Assembly (NCBI GenBank): GCA_009731375.1
Contig: BJOX01000140.1
Coordinates: 33,619 to 55,523 of the forward strand
Direction of reading: 5' to 3'
Source of the DNA: Paulinella micropora
Lineage: Eukaryota > Cercozoa > Imbricatea > Euglyphida
Length of the DNA stretch: 21,905 nucleotides
Of this stretch, positions 9,613 through 17,183 are shown piece after piece (position 1 is the stretch's first letter; the number at the start of each line of letters is the position of its first letter). The notes beneath the pieces are model-generated. The model searched no databases. It was not told the origin of the DNA and saw only the letters and a list, made by a program, of their open reading frames with translations. Made by a program: the position numbers and the translations under genes.

Positions 9613-10001
9613 CGTGGGTAAGCAATGTATTGGGACATGGCGATATGCTCACAAGTTTTAGTTATAGTTGGGTTAATGTGGCCGACCCTGAAGAAATTAA
9701 GGCAGAAGGGATTAAAACAGAATTAGAGGAGTTGAGACGCAAAATAGATTTATGTTTGAATTTAAATAATACTAACGAAATTGAAAGTGAGAACGGAGAC
9801 GAAGAAAGCAGTTATGTACAATTAGGTAAAAGCGCTAGCAGAGAGGATAAGTATAAATTGCTTGAGCAGATTTACAATGATGACCCGAATATTACAAATA
9901 CTAAACTACGAAAATTAAGCGGGATTGGAGCCGTTATTGTCAATACGTTTATTAAAGAGAAGAGGAGTGGAGCGACGAAGAGCGAAGCGAAAAAAGAATA
10001 G
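8784..10001 (+). pseudogene. Protelomerase-like tyrosine recombinase, second (frameshifted) copy
   Basis: Tyrosine recombinases cut and rejoin DNA through a 3'-phosphotyrosine. Protelomerases use this chemistry to turn a palindrome into two hairpin ends. Visible here are box-I GARPVEI (Arg codon at about 9238), a downstream RKLYA segment (about 9548) and LGH followed nine residues later by Tyr in SYSWV (His codon about 9636, Tyr about 9663). His-to-Tyr spacing of nine matches the family. The RPVEI and RKxYA contexts resemble TelN/TelK more than Xer enzymes. A charged C-terminal domain with a helix-turn-helix-like segment follows. The frame breaks at 9333 and is out of register until about 9440. 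The last frame ends at TAG 9999-10001, and 18 codons continue to a TAA. I am fairly sure of tyrosine recombinase and less sure of protelomerase. Confidence 0.65.
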
Positions 10002-10047
10002 GAAACAAAAGCGCCATTAAGACGAAGCATGAGAATTAAAAAGAAGG

Positions 10048-10326
10048 CTAATACTTAACAACTACTAAAGGCGATTCGCCATATCTTGCTCTAAGATTAG
10101 ACTCTCGTCTGTAGCATTTAATAGAGCAGATTGTGAAAAACTCAATACAATCTACGCCATAAAAATCGCCTGCTATAATTGGGGGGTGCGACTGAAATGT
10201 GCGAGACAAACCGCATATATTACAAAATTCTTCTCCATATTTTGGCTGGGGCATCTCTGAATAAACGAATGTCCTTATATGTCCAACTATATCACTCGGC
10301 AATTCGCGTATTATTATCAATGACAT
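10048..10326 (-). CDS. Small Cys-rich protein, possible zinc finger with an F-box-like N-terminus
   Basis: 92 residues. The N-terminus (LPSDIVGHIRTF, residues 9-20) resembles the start of an F-box. Cysteines at 35/38 (CNIC) and 67/71 (CSIKC), plus Cys60, could form one treble-clef-like zinc site. I cannot name a family. It is divergent from the fibre-like gene, with only 24 bp between the two ATGs, so the two must share an AT-only promoter region. The 3' end converges on the recombinase gene, and a readthrough tail of that gene would overlap it. Function is unknown; ubiquitin-ligase adaptor is speculation. Confidence 0.65.
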   Translation of the reverse strand: MSLIIIRELPSDIVGHIRTFVYSEMPQPKYGEEFCNICGLSRTFQSHPPIIAGDFYGVDCIEFFTICSIKCYRRESNLRARYGESPLVVVKY

Positions 10327-10350
10327 GTTTTATATAATATAAAATATAAA
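10327..10350. promoter_or_regulatory. 24-bp bidirectional AT-rich promoter region
   Basis: Almost purely A/T spacer containing TATATAATATAAAATATAAA, shared by two divergent ATGs. Its length equals that of the other divergent spacer at 19980-20003. Confidence 0.55.
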
Positions 10351-11583
10351 ATGAATCTTTTTGGTCAAAGCACGAATACACCATCGTCATCAACTACATC
10401 GTCATCTTCTTCTTTATCTATTGATAGCATAAAAGACGCATTTCCAACAACCGCCTTTGGAGAATTGCGAACGGCCACTCTGTCGCCAGTATTACAAAAT
10501 GTATTTACATATGGTATTAATACGCGATTCTTTGACAAAACAGAAACCAACGGCGGGGTGGTATCAACTGCTAATTCAATGGCGGTTTTGACTACATCGG
10601 CCTCAGGTAATTCAACTGCGCAGATAACGACTATTGAGCGAGCCATATATAGAAGTGGTATGGGTCTAGTTGCTAGATTCTCCGCATTGTTTCCATCATC
10701 TATCGCCGCAGATAGTTTGAATTGCGATATTGGCATAGGCACACCAGCAGACAATTTATGTTTTAGACAATCAAGTTTGGGAATGTCTGTTGTAAGAACG
10801 GCGGGAAGCGTAGAAAATGTGGTCAGTCAATATGCGTGGAATGTTGATAAATGTAATAATACTGGAAACTTCCCCGCGATTGATTTTACCAAATTGAATG
10901 TGTTTGAAATAGTTGTTCAGTATCTGGGTAGCGGTCAAATTACATTCAAAATAGAAAACCCGCGCACTGGACGAATGAAAGTAATTCATGCGATTAAATA
11001 CGCGAGCACTGCTACTACTCCATCATTGGATCAGGCGGCGTTTGCTATTTATGCGAAGGCGTATTCGTCAAGTCTGGCATCCGTTGTAATGAAAACGGCT
11101 AGCATGTTTTTAGCGGTTGAAAGAGTTATTGATCGGACTATTGCTATAACTAATTCGTATGACAATGTCAAGAGTATAGGATCAACTGAGAATGCCATAT
11201 TTACTATTAGAAACCGCGCCACATTCAACAGCAAAACGAATTACAACATAATCTACTTTGAGAATTTGTGTATAAGTAATTCTGATACTAAAACGTGTAT
11301 CGCGAGAATCATTCTTAATACCACATTGGGAGGAACACCTTCTTATTCAAATTACGATACAAACACATCGTTAGCAGAGGTTGATACAGCGGGGACAACA
11401 AGAACAGGTGGAAGTGTGATATTTACATATGTGTTGTCTGGTGGTTCATCCATATACATTGATTTGTCTCAATATAATATCAAGATAGGGTCAGGTAAGA
11501 CATTTACTATATCCGCACAAAATACAAGCGGTGGAACGGCGAGCATTTATGCTTCATTGAACTGGATTGAAGATCAGATTTAA
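10351..11583 (+). CDS. Fibre-like virion protein with a beta-sandwich domain
   Basis: 410 residues. A Ser/Thr-rich linker (residues 9-25) precedes a beta-rich body. The segment YRSGMGLVARFSALF (about 95-109), then IGIGTPADNLCF and, further on, VVQYLGSGQITFKIENP, match a pattern I recall from fibre or head-decoration proteins shared by marine phages and giant viruses. In these a compact beta-sandwich is thought to contact the host surface. The C-terminal part (residues about 270-410) is beta-rich with many Asn/Thr/Gly. No signal peptide or membrane segment is seen. It is the only large plus-strand virion gene here and lies apart from the capsid block. The role is inferred from a remembered pattern, so the family name is tentative. 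The frame is intact and ends at TAA. Confidence 0.6.
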   Translation: MNLFGQSTNTPSSSTTSSSSSLSIDSIKDAFPTTAFGELRTATLSPVLQNVFTYGINTRFFDKTETNGGVVSTANSMAVLTTSASGNSTAQITTIERAIYRSGMGLVARFSALFPSSIAADSLNCDIGIGTPADNLCFRQSSLGMSVVRTAGSVENVVSQYAWNVDKCNNTGNFPAIDFTKLNVFEIVVQYLGSGQITFKIENPRTGRMKVIHAIKYASTATTPSLDQAAFAIYAKAYSSSLASVVMKTASMFLAVERVIDRTIAITNSYDNVKSIGSTENAIFTIRNRATFNSKTNYNIIYFENLCISNSDTKTCIARIILNTTLGGTPSYSNYDTNTSLAEVDTAGTTRTGGSVIFTYVLSGGSSIYIDLSQYNIKIGSGKTFTISAQNTSGGTASIYASLNWIEDQI

Positions 11584-11663
11584 ACAAAAAAAGAAAGGTT
11601 TATTTATGGCAAAATATTATATCATAGAATATTGTATTTGCTCATCAACTTTCTTTTCTATCT
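11584..11663. other. Spacer between convergent genes
   Basis: AT-rich, with A-runs just after the fibre-like gene stop. No stem-loop terminator is evident. Confidence 0.4.
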
Positions 11664-11873
11664 CTATTGACATTTTTTTATGTATTCAAACCCCTTATCC
11701 TTGATTAACTTTTCTGTTATACGCGCGTGATTTTTCTTCAAATATATGTAGAATTGGTCAATATTAACACCACAGGGAATTTGTTCTTTATGTTGTCGTC
11801 GTCTGCGTGAGTTACTATTTTTGATTAGAGTGAATAGTGTATCTAAATTTTGTATGTAGGTCATTATATTCAT
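11664..11873 (-). CDS. Small basic protein downstream of, and in frame with, the GIY-YIG gene
   Basis: 69 residues with an Arg cluster (SRRRRQHK, residues 22-29). No family is recognised. It starts 6 nt after the TAA of the GIY-YIG gene and in the same frame, separated by only two codons. It may therefore be a separate downstream gene, or the C-terminal part of a longer nuclease cut off by a stop. It ends at TAG. Confidence 0.5.
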   Translation of the reverse strand: MNIMTYIQNLDTLFTLIKNSNSRRRRQHKEQIPCGVNIDQFYIYLKKNHARITEKLIKDKGFEYIKKCQ

Positions 11874-11879
11874 GTATTT

Positions 11880-12464
11880 TTATATTCCAAACGTGGCTAA
11901 ACCAATTGGATTCTTTTTATGATAATTAATTTTTTGTTGTTGCGACATTTTACATCTATTTTCTTGATAATATTCTCGTTTTCGCTGACATAAGTTCTCT
12001 CTGTTCGCTTCGCGATATTCTTTCATTTTTTGTGATACATATTGTTTATTGTTCTCGCGATATTCTTTCCCTTTTTGCGATATGTAATCCTTGTTCGCTT
12101 CTCTCCATTTTTTGTTCCTTCGTGCTATATGTTCTTTATTGTCTTCACAATATTCTTTGTTGGTTCTACCTGCTACACATCTATTTACACATTTTTCTGT
12201 ATTTCTTATTATTTCACCCTCTCGCCTAAGTAATTGTATTTTATTGTCGCATGGATATTCCTCAACTAATTCAACATACGCATCATCATATTTGACTATT
12301 TCAAAAGAAGATACGTAATAATGAGTACCATTCATCCACTTTTTATACCTTTTTTTGTGTTCAAATAATCGCTTATACAAAGGTTGAATAGTTGAACCGA
12401 TATAGACTTGATCAGTTTGATATGATCTGAGACTATATATTTTTCCTTGTTTATAGTCTGGCAT
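11880..12464 (-). CDS. GIY-YIG endonuclease with C-terminal DNA-binding-type repeats
   Basis: 194 residues. The GIY-YIG domain covers residues 7-90: KIY (8-10) and YIG (21-23) stand for the two signature strands, with Arg32, His36 and Glu82 (in REGEII) as the likely catalytic residues. These enzymes make single metal-dependent cuts and are found as homing or repair nucleases in large DNA viruses and their satellites. Residues about 105-185 hold five tandem 15-residue units with the pattern K-E/K-YRE-x-NK, probably for DNA binding, and related to the repeats at 6985-7416. The ATG follows an AT-rich leader. It stands between the fibre-like and minor capsid genes, a typical spot for an inserted mobile nuclease. 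Confidence 0.85.
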   Translation of the reverse strand: MPDYKQGKIYSLRSYQTDQVYIGSTIQPLYKRLFEHKKRYKKWMNGTHYYVSSFEIVKYDDAYVELVEEYPCDNKIQLLRREGEIIRNTEKCVNRCVAGRTNKEYCEDNKEHIARRNKKWREANKDYISQKGKEYRENNKQYVSQKMKEYREANRENLCQRKREYYQENRCKMSQQQKINYHKKNPIGLATFGI

Positions 12465-12548
12465 TATCGTTTTATATCTTTACATATATTTTATCATACC
12501 TTTAATACATAATCAAAAAATAAATGTTTTTTTTTTGTTTTTTTTCGT
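12465..12548. other. AT-rich leader of the GIY-YIG gene
   Basis: Contains T-runs of 10 and 8 at 12524-12548 that lie just after the minor capsid gene stop, on the coding strand as A-runs. Likely a mixed polyadenylation/leader region; no clear signal. Confidence 0.35.
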
Positions 12549-13345
12549 TTAAGCATGATACGCCTTTAAGAGAATACTAACCTCAAAGTTCAAAGGAACC
12601 TCCAAAACTTCACCACTCGCATTTCTAATGACAATATCAATAGACCTTAAACTTTTCGTGGTATTAAAGGGGACATAATCGGCAACATCGTTTGACGATT
12701 CAAAATAACACTGGACTCCAAACGGTCGATCTAAATTACATTTACCAACGACAGAGAAATTACCATTTGCTTCAACTAAACCAGACTGATTTAAAGCACG
12801 GATATGGACATAAACGGCCGTTTCACCGATTATATTCACGATGGATTGCATCGTGGCACTCGCTGCCGCCGAAATATCGGCAGTTAGTCCTATCTTATCT
12901 CTAATCGTGCTATTATCGTAATCAAAAGCATACGTATCACCAGTGAAAGCAAAATTCAATTATTAACGGAGTTCAAAGTTATAACTACAGAGTTGGGGGT
13001 AATTGCTGAATTAATTGCAGTTTGAAGGGCGGTAATAAATGTATCAATGGTGTATTGATTTTCTGTTACGATTGCCGTTTTTGTAGCGGATCCAGTTGTT
13101 TTAATCAATGTGAGAGTGTTGGCATAACTCGGTATGTTTGGGAAAACGTTTGGAATGGAGATACTTTAAACGACATAAGCACTGATTATATCAATATTAC
13201 GACCAGTTGCTGGTAAATCAACGACGAAACGGCCATTGTGAGTAGAAGCGGATTTTGATTCTGTTTTATCGCTTGAGGAGACACGAAGGAGGAAATTTTT
13301 GCGGGTGCGCTTTTCGTCTTCTAAGTTAGAGATTGTAAATGACAT
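12549..13345 (-). pseudogene. Minor capsid (penton-like) protein gene, broken by a stop and a frameshift
   Basis: The gene starts at an ATG (13345) with TATATTAT just ahead and would encode about 265 residues. Codon 60 (13166-13168) is TAA in frame, and the reading continues in the same frame to about 12965. There a one-base-type shift joins it to the frame ending at 12549. The middle part has PNVFPNI, then YTIDTFITALQTAI and, after the shift, a FAFTGDTYAFDY...LGLT-like stretch. This is the layout I know from minor capsid proteins of polintons, PLVs and large DNA viruses. It directly follows the MCP gene, the usual neighbour. Penton role is inference. Either decayed or misread. Confidence 0.6.
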
Positions 13346-13348
13346 TGC

Positions 13349-13356
13349 TATATTAT
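13349..13356 (-). promoter_or_regulatory. TATATTAT motif upstream of the minor capsid gene
   Basis: On the coding strand ATAATATA, three bases before the ATG. The same octamer precedes the ATPase and the 15326-15904 gene. Confidence 0.45.
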
Positions 13357-13414
13357 GTATTTGGATTTTAATATAAAATCCGAATTATATATTATTCTCA
13401 TTTTTAATTTTTTT

Positions 13415-14767
13415 TTATTGTTTGACCACGGCACGCGATGGGTAGATAGAAGCAACTTTGACGTATTTCAACCAAGCGGTGATGGATTTATCTACTTCCT
13501 TGTAATCATTAGCATAACGAAGAGTGACTTCCGCAGTCCGTGAGTTATTAACCGCAATTCCAGATGCTCCAATGTGTGGCGACTGATTGAGTGTCTGAAT
13601 GATGGTAGCAAATCCTGAGTTAGATGTAAGTCCTGTTTTATCCCCAGTAGAATAATACTTACGAAAGTTTTCAAGAGAAACAGATGACGACATGTAAGCA
13701 TCACGAATGCCCATAGTCGCTTGGAGATTGTTAATATACAATTCGGCACAGCCTCTGTGAACTGCAGCAAGTGTATCAGTGCTTCCACCAAGTTCCATCT
13801 TCTGTTGTGGAGCATACCAATCACCAATACGGCACTGATACTGCTTATAGGGCATTTGAGCAGTTCCAAGGTTATCAATATTAGCATTTTCGGAGAGCAC
13901 ATTTTGCGTGACGATATACAAACATTGAGCGCGTGCAACGGCCTTATTCACTTGAAGATTAAAATCAACAGACGTGCCAGGATTCGCCTTTTGGTTGTAA
14001 TATGTTTCATAAGTGTATGGGAGCCCATCCTTGCTTCCCATCTGTTCCAAAATATTTCTCTGGACACCGGGAGCAAGAGAGAATGTTTCCAACATTACAA
14101 CTGGATTTGTTACGGTGAAAGTCAAACCAGTGCCATTAAAACCAGCAGGAATAGAAGAAGTTTTCCCATCACCACTTCCGATAATGGCAAATGCTTCCTG
14201 AGGTGGTGCAAATGTCAAACGAAGCCTCATACCACTAATCAGAGAGGGAGGAATGAGAGTTTCTTCATTAAACACTCCCGAAAAGTAATAAAGAGGAATA
14301 CAAACCCTCAAATAATTACCAGTCGCAACGACCGTGGGAGTATTAACGGCAAAATTAACGACTGAATCGTCAGTACTATTAGCATTAACTTCAACATTTT
14401 CTCGTTGTCCAGCCATCTGTGCCTGTCGGCGGTAATCAAAAGGATAATGCCAAGGGAGAATATTTCGCACCATCTTGTTCAAATCTTCAATTCGTTCAAG
14501 TTCGCTACCATCCTTACTTTCCAACAAAAATCTTTCAAAAATAGCGGTTGCGGGAGTGTTCTGGAAACCAATACCGCAGTTATTCCCCGCGGTAGTAACC
14601 AACCCGTCGGCCTTGACATTAAATGGCAGATAGCAATTCTTTCCATAAACAAAATCAGTGCTTGCCTGTAATGTAAAAATCATTTCAGTTCCCGACGCAC
14701 TGCTGTAAGTCTGCTGGTCAGAGAAGTTCTTCTTAAAGATAGAGCGCCAGACTTGCTGGCAACTCAT
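13415..14767 (-). CDS. MCP: Major capsid protein, double jelly-roll type
   Basis: 450 residues, the usual size for PLV and virophage-like major capsid proteins, with an uninterrupted frame. Double jelly-roll proteins form trimers that tile the icosahedral shell. Recognisable stretches are the N-terminal MSCQQVWRSIF, the FERFLLESKDG and ILPWHYPFDYRR region (about residues 75-115), YLRVCIPLYYFSG and the C-terminal RIGDWYAPQQKMELGGS followed by YINNLQATMGIRDAYMSS. The C-terminal half is the part most like Tetraselmis/Phaeocystis-type PLV capsids as I remember them. The start at 14767 has an in-frame TGA 18 nt upstream. An ATG at 14825 in another frame opens a short peptide overlapping this start, so a shifted N-terminal extension cannot be excluded. 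It is followed at once by the minor capsid gene. Confidence 0.85.
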   Translation of the reverse strand: MSCQQVWRSIFKKNFSDQQTYSSASGTEMIFTLQASTDFVYGKNCYLPFNVKADGLVTTAGNNCGIGFQNTPATAIFERFLLESKDGSELERIEDLNKMVRNILPWHYPFDYRRQAQMAGQRENVEVNANSTDDSVVNFAVNTPTVVATGNYLRVCIPLYYFSGVFNEETLIPPSLISGMRLRLTFAPPQEAFAIIGSGDGKTSSIPAGFNGTGLTFTVTNPVVMLETFSLAPGVQRNILEQMGSKDGLPYTYETYYNQKANPGTSVDFNLQVNKAVARAQCLYIVTQNVLSENANIDNLGTAQMPYKQYQCRIGDWYAPQQKMELGGSTDTLAAVHRGCAELYINNLQATMGIRDAYMSSSVSLENFRKYYSTGDKTGLTSNSGFATIIQTLNQSPHIGASGIAVNNSRTAEVTLRYANDYKEVDKSITAWLKYVKVASIYPSRAVVKQ

Positions 14768-14905
14768 ATCTGAGGTTGTTGAGGGTCATCAACTCCTCAG
14801 TAACTTCAATCTCCTTTCTTTCCATTTTTTTTTGTGGTTGTGGAATTGTAAAATTCGCAATGCTACTATACTAAAAAAATAATAATAGAAATTAAAAATA
14901 ATTAT
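14768..14905 (-). promoter_or_regulatory. Leader of the MCP gene
   Basis: AT-rich spacer with TAGTATAGTA (about 14863-14872, coding strand) some 100 bp above the MCP start. It also includes the short out-of-frame ATG frame that begins at 14825. Presumed late-gene promoter region. Confidence 0.4.
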
Positions 14906-15304
14906 TTATTCACCTGAAACGGATTGTTTAATAAAATCAACTGATTTTTGTATATTGTCAAGTCTCACATCTTGTGGTGAAGTCAATTGAAACTCTCTTG
15001 CCTCAGCATTCTCAACTGCTTTCTTTAAATAAGCCAAACTGCTAACAGCAGTGTCCAAATCAACAACATCCGCATTTTCTTTTTTATCAGAAATGTCTGT
15101 TAATGTGTTTTGAATAGTGCTCTTCTCATGCGGGACAAGATCGCCAAATTCAGTTAATGGTTGATTAACTAATGGGGCACCATGACTACTCCACAATTCA
15201 AACTGGTTTAGTTGAAACCCATCACTTTTCGGTCGGTTTGCTTCATTTATCTTCTCAATAAAGTCAATTGGCAAACGTTTTGAAGCACTTGAGTTTTTAA
15301 TCAT
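14906..15304 (-). CDS. Hypothetical acidic protein in the capsid block
   Basis: 132 residues, no membrane segment, no Cys. A hydrophilic N-terminal half is followed by predicted helices (about 85-130: LAYLKKAVENAEAREF and IQKSVDFIKQ). No family is recognised. The ATG is immediately preceded by ATTATATA on the coding strand. It lies between MCP and the Lys/Pro-rich gene, all on one strand with short spacers, so a virion or assembly role is plausible from position only. Confidence 0.65.
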   Translation of the reverse strand: MIKNSSASKRLPIDFIEKINEANRPKSDGFQLNQFELWSSHGAPLVNQPLTEFGDLVPHEKSTIQNTLTDISDKKENADVVDLDTAVSSLAYLKKAVENAEAREFQLTSPQDVRLDNIQKSVDFIKQSVSGE

Positions 15305-15325
15305 TATATAATAATAATTATTTTA

Positions 15326-15904
15326 TCAATTACCATTAATTATTTTTTTCATAATTTGTAAATTCTGGTGCGTAATTCTTTCCTCTTTCATTTTCTTTAA
15401 ATCCGCTATGGCTTGATTTACATCAACGTCATTAGTTTGCGCAACCTCCTTAGGTGGTGGTGGAGTTTCCTTAGAAGCATCTTCCATTGCTTCTATTTTA
15501 CTTGCTGGTGTTGTGGTAGTGTGTTTCGGCACGGCAACAGGAGTGGGATTGACAGATTTTGGTAAAGATTGTTCAATCTTAAGTGCTGGAGACATCTCAA
15601 TAGGTTTGGCATTTGGGTTAGGAGATGAAGTTTTTGCCGATTCTATGTCTGGTATTTTTCTTTTTAATGATTCATCTGGCATTTGGTCTAGTTGCTGTTC
15701 ATTGTTCTTACTTCCTTTGCTTACTTTTGGTTTTAATTGACACTTAATCTTGCCACTCTTAATATCCTCTTCTATCTTCTTTACTGCTAAGTATTTGGGC
15801 GATCCTTTACGAATTGTGACGAATTTTCCTTGCGCATTTTGTTTATACCAAATAGCAATTGCTTGTTGATAGCAAGTCTTGTATAATTTAGTTGATTCCG
15901 TCAT
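15326..15904 (-). CDS. Lys/Pro-rich protein, possible DNA-associated virion protein
   Basis: 192 residues. The N-terminal segment (about 1-60) contains FVTIRKGSPKYLAVKKI, resembling a short KGxPxY module common at N-termini of proteins from large DNA viruses. A long low-complexity linker rich in Lys, Pro, Ser and Thr follows (about 60-150), then a helical tail (IADLKKMKEERI). Its basic, disordered character fits a core or DNA-condensing protein, but this is inference. It stops at TGA directly followed by TAA and has the TATATTAT motif four bases before the ATG. Confidence 0.65.
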   Translation of the reverse strand: MTESTKLYKTCYQQAIAIWYKQNAQGKFVTIRKGSPKYLAVKKIEEDIKSGKIKCQLKPKVSKGSKNNEQQLDQMPDESLKRKIPDIESAKTSSPNPNAKPIEMSPALKIEQSLPKSVNPTPVAVPKHTTTTPASKIEAMEDASKETPPPPKEVAQTNDVDVNQAIADLKKMKEERITHQNLQIMKKIINGN

Positions 15905-15908
15905 GTCA

Positions 15909-15916
15909 TATATTAT
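15909..15916 (-). promoter_or_regulatory. TATATTAT motif upstream of the Lys/Pro-rich gene
   Basis: Coding strand ATAATATA ending four bases before the ATG at 15904. Confidence 0.45.
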
Positions 15917-15947
15917 GGCGAAAAAAAACCATTTAATTTAATTTTTT

Positions 15948-16845
15948 TTACAGGTTTGTCATATCTCTATCCTTATTTAATCGTAATATAGTAGAGAAAT
16001 TCTTTCTAAACTGGGTCGTTCTATCACTAGCCGTATTGTTAATTGCTAGAAACGAATAAGGTTCTGCCGTAGCATATTTAACCATATTGTAAAATTCTTT
16101 TTTGGTGAGAAAAGGACTTTCATATTCATCTGCCAGTCTGTTCGCTTCTCCTTACTCCATTAAAAATAATCATCCAATCGCAATTAATTCTTATTCTTCG
16201 CGGGAGTTGTGTATAACTCTGAGTTGCTACCCAGACTGACACCTTAGCATGTGTTGAAGCGAAAAACAACTCAGTAAGCACTTCTGATTTGAGAAAAGTT
16301 TTACTCTGCGCGATATCATCCAACAACAATAGTATTTTTGGTGCCTTCTTAAACCCTTTAGTTTTAATCAGTTCTTTTTGTTTGGTTAATATTTCTCTCA
16401 TTAACTCAGGCCTATCTTCTTTGATTATGTCTTCTTTTTTTAACTTGAGAGTGTCCTCCAAAATCGGGCACGGACTTAAGCAAAAGACAACTATTCTATC
16501 ATAAAAACCTTTCAACATGTTCTTTTTGGCGAGTAGATTACAAATCATAACTGATTTACCCCCGCCAGTGCTTGCACATATAACCATAGTCCCCATTTCT
16601 GGCAAGATTCCTTCTGTTTGAATAGGGAGCAATTCAATGCCATCTCTTTGTGTTTTAATTGGTTGTATTTCTTAGTCATTCTTAAATTTTGGCGGTTTTT
16701 TGTTATCTAACTCTGTTATTACTGGCCTGTCAATGGTAAATTCCTCGTGTGCTTTTTCTATATTGGTTTTCTCCAGATTCTGCTTCAAAAGTGTTTTTCG
16801 TGGCAACTTGTTTGCTATTAATCCTTTACGTATAGATTTAGGCAT
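15948..16845 (-). pseudogene. FtsK/HerA-type DNA packaging ATPase, broken by a stop and a frameshift
   Basis: This ATPase drives genome packaging into the capsid (A32-like family of polintons, PLVs, virophages and large DNA viruses). In the longest open part (16632-16126) Walker A is ASTGGGKS (residues 20-27), Walker B is KILLLLDD (99-106), and WVATQSYTQLPRRIRIN (about 134-150) is the conserved Gln-containing sensor region. The ATG is at 16845. Codon 58 (16672-16674) is TAA, in frame with the Walker part. Near 16126-16165 a one-base shift leads into a frame ending at TAA 15948-15950. Total about 298 codons, a normal size. Upstream of the MCP on the same strand, as in many PLVs. Sure of the family; the breaks may be decay or errors. 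Confidence 0.8.
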
Positions 16846-16852
16846 GTTTCAC

Positions 16853-16860
16853 TATATTAT
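16853..16860 (-). promoter_or_regulatory. TATATTAT motif upstream of the packaging ATPase
   Basis: Coding strand ATAATATA seven bases before the ATG at 16845; it overlaps the stop codon of the preceding gene. Confidence 0.45.
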
Positions 16861-17144
16861 GGGTTTTGAAAATAGTTTGAATTATATCTATAATTATCAT
16901 ATTCGGCACCAAAGGGTTGGGGTGGTGAAGCATAATTATAGAAATAAGGAGAGTAAGGACTACCAAAAGCATAATTACTTGGAGGATTGACGAGCGGTTT
17001 AAAATCCTTTCTTTCTGGACGAGTTTGAACTTGTCGCGGGATTTCAGCGGGGAAGTTTCTAGTCAGTTTTCGTTTCATTTTTGGAAACTCTCTTTTTTCG
17101 CTCATTCTGGTCTTGATGACTGCTCTATTGTATCTATTCAACAT
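16857..17144 (-). CDS. Basic protein with a Pro/Tyr/Asn-rich tail
   Basis: 95 residues. The first half is strongly basic (MKRKLTRNFP and neighbours). The second half is rich in Tyr, Pro, Asn and Phe without clear domains (SPYFYNYASPP, YDNYRYNSNYF). No family is recognised. It lies 39 nt after the TAA of the PPQTM-repeat gene and in the same frame, with no other stop between, so it could be the C-terminal end of that protein cut by one nonsense codon. If so, the joined tail would be the basic and aromatic-rich part of a virion protein. Confidence 0.5.
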   Translation of the reverse strand: MLNRYNRAVIKTRMSEKREFPKMKRKLTRNFPAEIPRQVQTRPERKDFKPLVNPPSNYAFGSPYSPYFYNYASPPQPFGAEYDNYRYNSNYFQNP

Positions 17145-17183
17145 AAAGTGATTATTTGTGTTGCCATAACGTGTGTTGTCTAA

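Noticed and set aside
13721-14365. 214-codon plus-strand frame opposite the MCP
   Set aside because: Shadow of the capsid gene; the MCP strand has the clear family pattern.
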